Of a stretch of 64,000 nt of DNA, positions 37,186-48,530 are shown piece after piece (within the stretch, counting starts at the first letter, position 1; each line of letters begins with the position of its first letter). The notes beneath the pieces were generated by a model, which did not search any database, was not told the DNA's origin, and was given only the letters and a program-made list of their open reading frames with translations. Source of the DNA: Progne subis subis (Eukaryota; Chordata; Aves; Passeriformes; Hirundinidae); the NCBI GenBank assembly GCA_022316685.1, contig JAKJHU010000023.1, positions 5,040,692 through 5,104,691 of the forward strand, in the 5' to 3' direction. The translations under genes were made by a program, and so were the position numbers.

Positions 37186-40100
37186 TTCTAATTATTGTGG
37201 TCCAGTTTCACCTGTTTACAAGCTGCTCCCTGTACCACGCTCTTGGTTATTTCCTTATTAGTTGCTCATGTACTTGCAGGAGGTTAAATATAATTTCTTC
37301 TGCTGGTAGGTGTTCAGCCTTTTATTTTAGATGGGCTTTTTTTGACATTTCAGCATCTCCAGAGTCAACCTTTCCTCCTCCTGCTCTCTCACATCATGCT
37401 GTTCTTGAAGTTGCAGCTTTTGCATGGAACAAGTGCAAGCAGCCTAAGTGACTATGCAAGAAGGATAGGGACAACCGTGTGTGAACAACCTTGTCATATG
37501 CAACAACAGGAATAAATAAGGAATAATAATCAGACCAAAGATACTGTAGTTCTTGGCAGCATCCCAATGTTTTCTTTTCATTCATACAGACACTGTGAGT
37601 CTGTATGTATGCTAATGCAAATGTATATTTGTGTGTGAATATATGCATACCTAGGAAACAGGTATAAATGTAATAGAGCATCTGTTCTTATATATTTGAA
37701 AGTATCATCTTTGGTATTCAATCCATAATAAAAGCTCCCTCTAGAACAATGACTCATATAAAGCAATTGAAAATGTATCCAACAGCTCTTTTGAGTGAGG
37801 CTGCATATTACACAGACAAGTCAAGAAGGTAACAGTTTATGACAAAACATAAATTAAATTAAATTGATCATCATGGACTCATTGTTAGGACTGGATCACT
37901 TAGAGAATAAAGCAAAAAAAAAAAAAAAAATTTCCTTCCAAGTTAGACTTCATTAAATACTGTAGGCAGCAAGATAAAAGCAGAGAAACCTGGAAATCTA
38001 CTTCTAATAAAGACTCAATAAATACTCTCACAAGTTAAGTAATAATAGAAGCTGTGAAAGTTACTTAATAAGGCATACTGAAATATCAAAGCTACATCCT
38101 AGTCAAGCCTTTTTATAAGGTCTGCCTGGTACAAGCCCTGTACAACAGGGCTGTGAAGCTCAGTGCTCCAAGATTCACCTGGTTTTTAAGAAAGCCTTAC
38201 TAATTAAAGTGGAAAGATGGCTGGGGGTAAAGTTATAGGAAACTGTGAGGTTGTAGTAACATCTTAAAAGAAGTTATGAAAGTACAGAAATTATAGGGTA
38301 AAACACAGCTGCTGCTCCCTGGATGGAATGTGGTTGGCACACTGGAAACCTATCCCGTAGTGATTCCCTGTGCACACAACCTGCAACCATGGCACCTGCT
38401 AAGAGGGGTGGAATGGAGCTTGGAGCAGAGTGAAGATGCCATGGCCAGGCCGTGTTGGAATCCTCACAGGGAGGGGAACTCAGTGGTGCTTTGTAGCTGA
38501 TAAACCCCATCACACCTGTCAGCCAGGGGAGAGAGGAGGATGATGTGGTGAAATCACTCTCCCCAGAGAGTGAACTTGGTTCAGTATTACCTAATTGCAA
38601 TATTAGCACACACCTACATCCCAAACGTACCCCCTCCAAGGTACAACCACCCCTCACTCTGCAGGGGCTCTATGTTTTATTGACTGTGCCTTTAAGAGCA
38701 AAGTGAGTTACACCAATAAGTAACCATACTATGCATGATTAGAGTGACTCAAGCTCTACCTAAACATGAAGAAATAGTATAAAACTATGTAGAGAGTGGG
38801 TAGAAGAGAAGACTCCATTGTAATTGCTGGGATCCATCAATGAGTTGAAGCTGTTTCCTCCCCCATAGGGATGCCTCTTGAGTAAGAACCACACTCTGTG
38901 GCTGAATGCTTTTATTGGGTATTGGAGCTTGTCTGTGAGTTGCTTTGAATACATTTTTGCCATCAGATACTATCACCAACAGATACTATCAAACCTTCAC
39001 CTTTCACAATTTCCTATTAATAAAGACAATAATAAAAATTCCATTAACTATGAGTGTGGGTCCTTCATGGGCAGTTGCCCGCAGCAGGGAACATACTTGA
39101 ATAATGTGGAAGACCTGCTGAGGGACCTCCCTGATGCTCTTGGAGTGTGCTCCTGGACAAGTTGGTCAGACCAGCCTCCGACCCAGCAGGACTATTCGGA
39201 GAAGGGTCCCCCTAAGATGACACTGAGGGGCTGGTCAGGCACAAGGATCTCGGCTTTCCTGGGCCACTGACAGACAAATCAAACACTAAGAGGTCAAGAA
39301 AATCTCCCTTTTTCATGTGACAACTAGAAAATGTTCTGAGAGGCTTGTACAGTCTTAATTACATTTTAGTAAAGTCCTTCTACTTCCTTTAAACACAAAA
39401 TAATGGGTTAGAACTAGAGATTTGCTATGATGTTTGCTATGTGTGTTTGCTATGATTTACCTCCTGCACAGGACCATATGAAACATAGTCTTAGACCTAG
39501 CTCAGAGGACGGTGTTCAAAACTGAAGAAAAATGACTGTGACTGGGTAAGACCATTGTTTTAAAGTTAAATAAAATATATTTCAGCTCAACTCATCATCT
39601 CAGCCCAGTATCAGGAAAAAAAATATTGTTTCAAAGCATTTTATAGTCTGCTAATTATGCATTAGTTCTTCAGCAATGGCTACATGTCTGGTTTGCAGGA
39701 AGAGTGCACAATTAGGCAAGGCTGTACTCTAGGCCAGGTAACAATATTAAGGGGAGAGAAGCTTAAGAAGTGGCATGGACAAAAACAGGAAGAGATGTAT
39801 GGGAGAAATAGAAAATAAGATTTTTAGGAAGGAAGTTGTAGTAGAGCAATGACAAAAAGAGAAGCAGGAATAGAGTGGCAGAAAATAAAAGTGGAGATGG
39901 AAAAATAGTAGCTTGGAAAGAGGTGAGGGTCATTATAATTGAACACTCACAGAAAAAAAATAGCTAAGAATTCTCATGGTTCAAAGGGCAGAAAATTAAT
40001 AAAATTTTAAAAAACCCAAACACCTACATCTTTACAATTAATTTTTATATCTCATCCACAATTATAACCTTTACTTCAGTGAGACTGCATGCAGTAGAAC

Positions 40101-40903
40101 ATGTTAACAGAAACTCAAGCAAGTTTTGCATTTTTGTTTTTGCATAAAGACTCAGCCATCATTGTGTTGCTGGAACAAACCAGGACACTGGAACAGAAAA
40201 GTGGAAAATAACTTAAGGATCACATGAGAACTGACCCTGCAGTGGGATAGTGACCTCTGAGTCATGAGCTCAGAGGTCTCTTTCTGACAAGAATAGGAAG
40301 AGACATATGACTGGGGGAGTAAAATTTAGGCCAACCCTCCAAAGCTGACACCACCCCACTCATCTAACTCATGAGCATCCCCTTCTTCCTCTTCCCATAA
40401 CTGCAGACTCTAGCAAGCCAAGAGACTTGCCTGGATTCAGATAAAACGAAACATCCTGGTCTCACCGGCATTGTTGCTCAGCTCATGTCTCTTAATTTCT
40501 TCCTCCATATGGTGGATTACAGAAGAGAGGAATGGCATCTTGCTACATGAATGTCTTCTACTGCTTTGAATCTGTACTGGAAAAGAGAATAACGTGCTGT
40601 TAATCATGTGTGTAATGATTACAGACTTATTAATCCACACATTTTAAAGGATGAAAAATTACGTATCTTGTTTACAAAGAAAAAATGTAGTCCAGATCCA
40701 AATAAATCTATATTTATGTTATTATATAAATGTATATATATATTCAATATGTCCTATTTGCAATATATTTCTGGCACGCATAAAAATCCTTTTCCAGATT
40801 TTTAGCAAGTGTGGACTCAGCAGGTCTACATATCACATCCCTGCAGAGTGCAGAACACAACAGAGGTTTGATTACCAAGCAGCACCGATATACCAAAAAA
40901 AAG
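37186..40903. other. Unique sequence, no gene recognised
   Basis: No exon identified. A 17-nt A run lies at 37914-37930. Near 39.43-39.46 kb the motif TTTGCTATG occurs three times at short spacing. A GC-richer stretch at 39.06-39.27 kb ends a 130-codon plus-strand frame with no recognisable domain. A 10-bp inverted repeat lies at 40252-40278. Confidence 0.5.
40252..40278. repeat. 10-bp perfect inverted repeat, 7-nt loop
   Basis: GACCTCTGAG (40252-40261) is followed by TCATGAG and then its reverse complement CTCAGAGGTC (40269-40278). No surrounding element or promoter explains it; it may be chance. Confidence 0.85.

Positions 40904-40968
<65 letters not shown>
40904..40968. repeat. 65-nt uninterrupted A tract
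   Basis: A pure A run of 65, preceded by a short A-rich lead-in from 40895. It is the longest homopolymer in the window. There is no retrogene-like sequence upstream and no target-site duplication that I can see, so it is read as an expanded mononucleotide repeat. The Lys- or Phe-rich frames through it are artefacts. Confidence 0.95.
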
Positions 40969-40972
<4 letters not shown>

Positions 40973-41256
40973 ACCACCTCAGTAACAAGGAGACCATAAG
41001 GCTCATAGTGCTGTTCAAAAGTTACTTAGTGTGTTAACTGTCTTGAGTTCATCAGATTTATTTTTATATGGTTTATTTATTTATATGCATTAGGTTTCAG
41101 CTTAATCTTGTCATGTGCTTATCAGCCATGTGTTTTAGTTTATACAGATTAATTATATGTAATAGCTTATATTTTATTTATTTGATTTCAGTTTCTGCAT
41201 CCATATTTCAGATGTGTGCAATCCAGGATGCCCACATTTCCCAAGAAAGTTTTCAA

Positions 41257-41258
<2 letters not shown>

Positions 41259-41312
<54 letters not shown>
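41259..41312. repeat. (TC)n dinucleotide microsatellite, 27 units
   Basis: 54 bp of perfect TC repeat. It is a homopyrimidine-homopurine mirror repeat, so it is triplex-prone and likely to vary in length. Confidence 0.97.
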
Positions 41313-41314
<2 letters not shown>

Positions 41315-44237
41315 CCTCTTTTAGAGAGTTCTTACCTTTTCACTCCATGATTGAATTCAAGTGGCTCTAGTGCCTTGCAATAACATAAAAAAATTAGACT
41401 GGCAATACTCACAGCTTTACAGCAATGCATCATTGACATTCAGGTATCATGACATATTGAAAAACTTGATGGAAATCATCAGACCTATCAATAACGCTAC
41501 TTGAAACTGTTCTTCAATATGCTACTGGAGTCTGTGTAAAAAACTGATGAGAGAAGTCTAACCCCATAGAGTCTCTTCATATAAATACAACAAGTTGAGG
41601 TCTAGTACATACAACTAAAAATTGAGCTTCACTCAGTTGCTGGCATATGCTCAAGGATTTTTAAAAGTACAAAGGCAATTGTCCAAATTATATACCTACT
41701 GACAGCTGACTTTCTTGAATTATTCAAAAGCAGAAGTTTTGTGCAATCAATGCATCAAGCTGAACAGAGTTAGAAAGTAGAGTACAGAAGTTGTAAGATT
41801 TAAAATGTATGTCACCTGAAATGAATTGCCCCTGTGCCAGACCGATAATGCTTGATATAAAAGAAGTGTAAGTTAGTGTCAGAGTTGAGGGCATCTCTGT
41901 AACCCATAGCGTCAGCCTGAAGATGGGCAGAGTGGTCAGGGCAGCTGTATATTCTTCCTCAACTTTAGCCTGACTTTCCACTAGCTACCTTTAATTTTGT
42001 TTTTAAGAAATGGGTTTCAATAATATTATTTCTCCTCCAGCATTCACAGATGCTCAGTTTTATCTTTCAAGTTCTGGCACAGAAGTCCTCTTAGTAGAGG
42101 CCGTAACATTCTAAGAAAAAATTGTTCAGTTACAAAACATTGATAAAGCTGAGTCCCTTGAAAAGAATGCAACATCTTGGCTTTCAGTCATGCCGTGTGA
42201 GGACTGCTACAAGAGAGACTGTACTTAAGAAGCACAGAATGTTATTGATACAATTTCATATCAAAAAAGCAAAACCAATTATCATTGTCCTATAATTATA
42301 GTAACACAATTTTGAATATGATGTTATGTAGCATTTGGGAAGAACTTTATTTTCTTCTGGCTGCTGCTTTGCCCCCCATTTCAAAGCTTCTCTAATATTT
42401 CATGTGAACTCATAACATTTTAACCAGCTTTTGCCATTACTAAAGCATAATCTCAGTCACAGTGTATATTTAGAAATTATGGGAGGGGTGTGACCTACAG
42501 CAATTCAATTTAAAATTTTACCCCTCTGGGACAGAAAACAATAGGGAAAGAAACAGCACTCACAGCAACATATGAACACCATACAGTGTGGATTTACTTA
42601 GAGATTTTTTTCCTTTTTCTGAAAATATTATTACTACCATACCCACTAAATAAATACCTTCACTACTGGGTATATTGTAATTTATCCTAAAATTATTAAA
42701 GTGTCTGCATTATAAATAATTGTAAATCAAATCATAAGATAACTGTCTTAGGTTTGAAAATCATTAATCCTAACCCTTTATTTTTTATCATAAAAATGAA
42801 TTTGAGATCCACGTTCCCAATTACGTGAGTTTTGTTCTCTCAGTCCTGTGATTCACCTGCTTCCTGTCACTGCAATAAGTAAAAAAGAGCTGTGCTAGGA
42901 GGATGAGGCAGAGCTCTCAGACTGGGCCAAGCTTTTATAAACACATAGCAGTCCTTAAAATGCCAGCTCTCTTTTCAGTGACATCCTGTCTGCAGTGACA
43001 ACTACTGCTGCAATTCTTATTCAATAGCAACTGTGAGGCTGCCAACAGGTGTCCTGAGCCAAGGTTTCCTTTCATCTATTGTTGCCTAATGGGAACAAAG
43101 ATTATTATAAAGGGAACAGTCAACAAGATAAAATGTTAAAATTATCCTAAGAGTAATACCTACAGGCACTTTAGCAGGGAACTATTCTCCAGAAAAGCTA
43201 ACCTCAGTACATCATTTACATTTTTGTTTTCTGTCATTGCTTTAATGACTAAAGAGAAATAGAAATATAAAAATACTTAATTTCTCTAGAAAATAAGAAT
43301 AAATGTACCACAGTACTCAAATATTATGCCAAATATGATGTTTCCAATTTCTCCTTTTACCTCCCTTGAGTTATTTTTCCCATTCTCAGGAGAAAAGATC
43401 ATGTTTGGGAAAATACCTAAATTCCCCCGAAGTTTGGCAATACACAAATATAGACTTTTCCAGGATTTTTTCTACATTCATGATGATCAGGTATACTAAG
43501 CCTAACTTCATTAAACCTGTTAGAGGTGCCAAACCCAGCAGACCAAAAAAGGCAAGGCTGCTGCATCTCCATGCCTCCAGGTCCAGCCAGGATACATGTA
43601 TTCCCAGCAGGTCCCTGCATACACACAGGTATACAGCACATATGTGTGTAAAAATCCAACAAGCCACACACACATATGAAATGGGTCTCTCAGGCCATGC
43701 TGACATTGTGTCCCTAGAATTTGTCTCAGAGCCTCTGATCCCTCTAGAAGCCAACTCTCATCCCCTTTGGTCACTCCAGTATCTGGCCTAGACTTATGGC
43801 TGCTTAAATACTTGGTCACTTACCTGTGTCATCAGTTAGACTGGATCAGTATTTCCTAGTGATCACTCCCTCACATGCCCCATGGGCCTGTATCCTACTC
43901 CAGTTGGTGGAGCAGACCTACATGCACCCACACATGCACAAAATAAGAGTTCCTCACCCTCAAAAACAGTAATGGGATTTGGTGAGAAGACCAGGAGCCA
44001 GGAATGACCAGCAACCTTTTTACATGGAACCAGCCTTGCACCCCTCCCTTTTCTCAAATTCTTTTCCTCCCCAAATCAGCTAGATGCATCCCTTACCCCA
44101 CTTTTAATTCCTCTCCAAAACATCCCACAGAAATCTTGTGCAGTCCGAAAATATGCTTCCTGGCTTCTCATAATATGTTTCATATTCCCAAAGGCTATCT
44201 AAAAGGTGATCCAGAGACTCTTTCCTCTGAGGCATTG
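41313..44237. other. Unique AT-rich sequence, no gene recognised
   Basis: No gene or repeat family assigned. A 141-codon plus-strand frame at 43366-43791 overlaps a 122-codon minus-strand frame and has no recognisable domain. The last few hundred bases flank the LTR that follows and might hold internal provirus remnants on the minus strand, but I could not recognise gag, pol or env. Confidence 0.5.
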
Positions 44238-44700
44238 TGATGGGTGTCACTCTCAGACCACAGGACAAGTCACTGTCCCAAAGTGCTGCCTCCACTGAGG
44301 CATAGCGACCTGGTTCCAGGAACGACACAGCAGCCACAGCCAGGCTGCTCGGGTCACCAGCTCACAGACACCAATGTGGTGGACGGCAAATGGCGTTTAT
44401 TAACTGATTACACAGAGTTATAAAACCTCTGTTTGCTACATCACTTCTGTCTGCTTATGTTACAAACTACGTGTTGCTTAGCTTATCAAGGACACTAAAC
44501 AACTAAGTGTTGAGGGAGGGGTTCTGTCTACCCATAAAACACGATATCTTCCGACCGCCTGTCCCTAATCTCCCACACCAAAGAAGCTGGGGGAGGGGTT
44601 AGAAGGGTATTATAAATATCCCTCACTGCCATTGTTCATCTGTGTTCCCATGTCTGTGTGGGCATGTGTGGTTTTTTTTGACCATTACCCAACTAAACCA
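44238..44700 (-). mobile_element. Alpharetrovirus-like LTR (endogenous retrovirus), boundaries uncertain
   Basis: Read on the minus strand, a TATA-like TTTTATAA (plus 44418-44425) is followed about 20 bp later by AATAAA (plus 44396-44401). A GCCATTT...CACCACATTGGTGT segment (plus about 44394-44368) comes next. This order, spacing and wording closely resemble the U3/R junction of avian alpharetrovirus LTRs. The left limit is proposed at TG 44238 and the right at CA about 44700, because a 4-bp ATTG would then flank both ends. That duplication is weak evidence, and another pair of ends is possible. A TGGTGACCC motif (plus 44351-44359) resembles the start of a tRNA-Trp primer-binding site but lies too close to R to be one in a normal LTR. 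No intact viral gene was found. Confidence 0.62.
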
Positions 44701-47450
44701 ATTGCCATGTCATCAGAACATGTAACGTGGGATAAGCAACAAGAGAGAATAAATGCTTCAGGCTGAGACAGAAAAGATGTTCAATGCTGCCAGCTGTGCG
44801 ATGAGCTGGTATCGATCCTACAGAAAGTACATCCATTATACAAGATGCAGTTGGCTCCATGCTGATAAGTCATTGAGGAGAAGGCAATGATATACAGGAA
44901 TCAATGCAGACCTCCTCTCTCTTTTTCCTGCATGATAGCACAACAGTATTGGGCTTTCCCATATCAACTCAGCTCTCTTTGATCCACCCACATTTACTTC
45001 CTAGGAATGATATTTTTCCTCATGCACAGTCCTCATCTTTTATTTTTACTTTTCCCATGCCCTTTTTAAGAGACATGCTTCAGTCTCACCTGATGTGGGA
45101 GCTAAGAACTGTACGTTTCTATACCTTAGTGTTAGCTGCCCCTATCTGATCCCCAGGAGGTCTGAGCTTTTCTTCATTTGTACTGCAGAATCACGTACAC
45201 CCTTGGACATACTTATGGTGTGCTTGGCACTGTGTCTAAATGCTATCAACTTGCTCCTACCAGCCTCTACTTCAGCAAAAGACATCATTACAAACATTTA
45301 TGTCAAAGATGAATCCTTCAGGGTTTGCAGAACTGGTGGGTCTGAAACAGTCTTGACTTAGCAACTCAAAAGAACAGGTGAGAATTTCAAGATGTCTAAG
45401 GAGGACTAGAAGATAACATCAGAATCCAGATTTTTTTTCAGAGTGATGTAAATTCTTGAGTAAGTCACTATGCCCTGGTCACCATGGCCCTTTCCTACTT
45501 ATGAGACCATGCACACATCCACTTTCACCAAAAATTCACATACCACGTCACATAGTGAGAGAACCAGAGAATTGCTGATTCAAATGAGTAGAAAATGTAT
45601 AGCATCTGATACATATGGTTTTCCCCAATCATGTTATGGATGTCTGATTAATTCATGTGGCAGACATGAAGCAAACTTTATATTAGCAACAGTCCTCTAG
45701 AATTCCAACAGGTAGGTCGATATATAGTCATATCCAGATCGTGGATGGAAGGAGAGGTTTTTGTGAGATGGACATCACCATCATGAAGATTATGATGACA
45801 TCATTCCAGAGATAGACTTGATGATATCCTAACTAGATGCTATTCTTTTGTGAAAAAGAAACCCTGAGTTTTCCTTGGGATGTTATATTTTTAAAGCTCT
45901 TTCTCTACATTTTCCCCCGTTCTAAAAACTTACTTTATAAACAAGTTAAAATCAAACCAAACTTGATCAAGCACAAGTTTAAAAATTTCTAAAGCAAGCC
46001 TTTCTTCCACTGTCAGCCACAAATCCCTTCTAAACTACTCAGTGTTTCTCTCCCTTAAAACAACTTAGCTTCTAAACAATATGTTTGGGGAGAGGGAACA
46101 CACAGAGCTGACATTCTGTTCCCAGAACAGGCAGGAATATAGACAGGCATATTGCTTTGGCAGCTGAGAAATTTATCCCCTGTCCATGCTCATTCTTTCA
46201 TTAGTTTCCTTTCTGTGACTGCCAACAACATTGCCAATTAGTGCTAATCATGGTATGGACACCTGTCCACAAGAAAGGAGGTTGAGAACAATTACACAGT
46301 CATTTTCCAAAGCACATGAAGCAGCTGTTAAAAAGTAATAACTTGCAGTCACTCCTGGCATTAGCTGTATTACAACAGGTAGCCAAAAGGTAAAATAACA
46401 TTAATGTGATTATCTGCAATCTTAGTTGCTCTGTCCTGGAATTTCATTCTTCCTTTACATTTCACAGTATTTAAGCTTGCAAAGAGTAGTGACAGCTATA
46501 ATGACTATGGATGTATATCTCATGTTCTTCCACTGAGTACAAGAACTTTGAAAATATGAAGAAACTTATATTTCTCTACACTTCAAGAGGATGAAGTGAC
46601 AGAGATCTAAGCACAGGGAGTTTAAACATTGAAATCAGAAGCTGTAAATTGGAATTCTATGAGTTTCACATGAGCTGATCTTCTGTAATCTCTACAGTTA
46701 TGCATCATCTAATATGTTCCAAGAATCCTTTTTTATGGACAAGTTTAAGTGAGCTCAGGAGGTGCTGTTTGTGCCAAAACCTCTGCAAATCAGGACTCAG
46801 AATCACTTCAAACTTAGGATGAGAAAATACAGAGTGTATTTTGGCAAGTAGTAGCCAAATGTGGAAAAACATGGTTTAACAATTTTCCCATCACTGTAAA
46901 GGAACATTTTGCAGAAACTGAAAATCAATTTCTTCATAACAGCCCATCATAAGCTGCACATTTGAAGTGTCCCACCTCTTCTTGCAGTCTTTTGCCTCAA
47001 TTGCTATACTTTATTTGATGTTGACAAGTCCTACAGACAACACTTCCTTAACACAATTGATTAATTGCCAGGACAGCTCTATGATATCTATTGTATGGGC
47101 AGAGAGCCTCAAGAAAGATAATGTGCAGGAACAGTAGGAGAAATTAAGCTGGTTCAGAAACATTTATTGTAGCCTGTGGTAACTCCTCACTACCAGTCCT
47201 TGCTAAGTTACTGTTCTCTCCACAGACTCTGCATGTGTGATTTCCCACGCTTATTTTAAAAGTGAACTGTAAAGCCATCTCTGCAGAAATCTGAAGGCAG
47301 TCACTCAGTGATAATCAGCAGGCTTTAAGTTATTAGCTGCACTGCACAGATCTCTTGAAATTCAAGAGGGTGTTTCTACTGTGAGTTATTCTGATGGAAT
47401 GGGATCTGCAGAAGAAGACCCTTCATCAGATTTGCGTCCAGATTCTGAGG
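44701..47450. other. Unique AT-rich sequence, no gene recognised
   Basis: No exon recognised. 46.18-46.43 kb contains several ATTA/TTAAT-type motifs and no simple repeats, which would suit a conserved noncoding element on composition alone. The other frames are short. Confidence 0.5.
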
Positions 47451-47807
47451 TCAGATACCTAAAGCCTTGCTGCTACACTCTCGCAGCTGGATGCCTCTTG
47501 GCTCCACCTCCTCTGGTCTCTCCATATTCCAGGAGAACTCTTTCCCATAGCATAGGAATCTATTAGGCAGTGCCAGCTTTCCACCGTGCTCTGCTGTTCT
47601 GTGCTTTCTCCAGGGCTCCTCACAGCCACCTCTGCCCAGGCACAAAAAGCCCTTTCTGGTCAGCACGGTCATCTTTCCTCCCTTGGTCGGGCGAACGATG
47701 AGCCGCTGCAGCTCCCGCCGCCTGCCCCAGGCGCTGCCCGTGGTGCTGAAGCCTTTCCTTCCGTCCTGCCTTGCCTGGCGTTCTGGATGCGGGCACCATG
47801 AGGCCAT
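47451..47807 (-). CDS. Unproven 118-codon open frame starting in a CpG cluster
   Basis: The frame opens with ATG at 47807 and closes with a stop at 47451. I do not recognise the product. It is basic, rich in Arg, Lys and Gly in its first half (for example GRRRELQRLIVRPTKGGK), and shows no signal peptide, membrane segment or known domain. It is notable only for its setting: the first half lies in the one interior CpG-rich patch, and E2F-like and CCAAT motifs sit 30-50 bp upstream of the ATG in the right position for a minus-strand promoter. The overlapping strand and other phases are also open because of the GC content, so it may well be chance. Confidence 0.15.
   Translation of the reverse strand: MASWCPHPERQARQDGRKGFSTTGSAWGRRRELQRLIVRPTKGGKMTVLTRKGFLCLGRGGCEEPWRKHRTAEHGGKLALPNRFLCYGKEFSWNMERPEEVEPRGIQLRECSSKALGI
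47660..47800. promoter_or_regulatory. Isolated CpG-rich patch
   Basis: About a dozen CpG dinucleotides fall between 47666 and 47790, in a window where CpG is otherwise sparse, together with a local rise in GC content. This could be a small CpG-island promoter, a GC-rich exon or a fragment of a retrocopy. I could not match it to any gene. Confidence 0.4.
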
Positions 47808-47837
47808 ATCTGTACAGGAAAACTATTTCTGAAGACC

Positions 47838-47860
47838 TTTCCCGCCCAAACCAATCAGCC
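47838..47860 (-). promoter_or_regulatory. E2F-like site next to a CCAAT box
   Basis: TTTCCCGCC (47838-47846) matches the E2F/DP consensus, and a CCAAT box (CCAATCAG, 47851-47858; reads CTGATTGG on the minus strand) lies 4 bp away. The pair sits just upstream, on the minus strand, of the CpG-rich patch and of the ATG at 47807. Adjacent NF-Y and E2F sites are typical of cell-cycle promoters; whether this one is used is inference. Confidence 0.35.
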
Positions 47861-48483
47861 AAGAAGCTGCATGATATGGTTTTGTCCCAGCAGAATGAGA
47901 GAAACATTTCAGATAAATATTGATTCAAGAAATGTCTCACCCACTTTCTCTCTGAGATTTGGTAGTCTTCCAAAAGCCTCATTAACTTGTCCCTTTGTAA
48001 TCTTCAAGTAACCCATCTGTCTGTCAGATTTGGCTTTGGGCTTTGGTCATCTTTATCACAGTGAATCTGGGGATTTCAGTCCTGTTTGCTAAAACCAGGC
48101 CGTTTGACTTCTTGCCAATATAGGTCAAACTGTATGATATTCTGTATAAAAGTATTTTGTGGCAGAATGAATCGCTAAACTTTTCACAAGGCAGATTTGA
48201 TACCTGCTTAATCCACAGATAAGTCAGAGCTTATGAATCGCTGAGTAAGTCATACAAAGCTAACACGGTGGAAACATAGATGTTTAAATATTGGTATTAA
48301 TGTTATCAATTCTCTTAAGTACAGGACAGAAGATTCCGACCAATAGTATTATTTTGGAGTCTAGTAACTGTACATCACAATCTGTTTGTCACTAAGGACA
48401 CACTGGTGCTATCACTATTTCAAAACGATTCTTTGAAATTTCATTCCACTTTGTGTAAGATGTACATCCTAGTTGTCTACATT

Positions 48484-48530
48484 TATATATATATATATAT
48501 ATGTATGTATACACACACATACACATGAGC
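48484..48530. repeat. (TA)n followed by TGTA/CACA repeat
   Basis: A TA run of about 19 bp passes into a mixed TATG/TACA/CACA stretch, a compound alternating purine-pyrimidine microsatellite. Confidence 0.9.

Noticed and set aside
40651..41037. 128-codon frame with a long poly-Lys segment
   Set aside because: The Lys run is the 65-nt A tract; flanking codons show no domain.
43366..43791. 141-codon plus-strand open frame
   Set aside because: Fully overlapped by a 122-codon minus-strand frame, no known domain and unremarkable composition.
44720..44765. Plus-strand segment vaguely resembling alpharetroviral U3
   Set aside because: Opposite orientation to the LTR signals at 44.3-44.4 kb and only short patchy similarity; coincidence is more likely.
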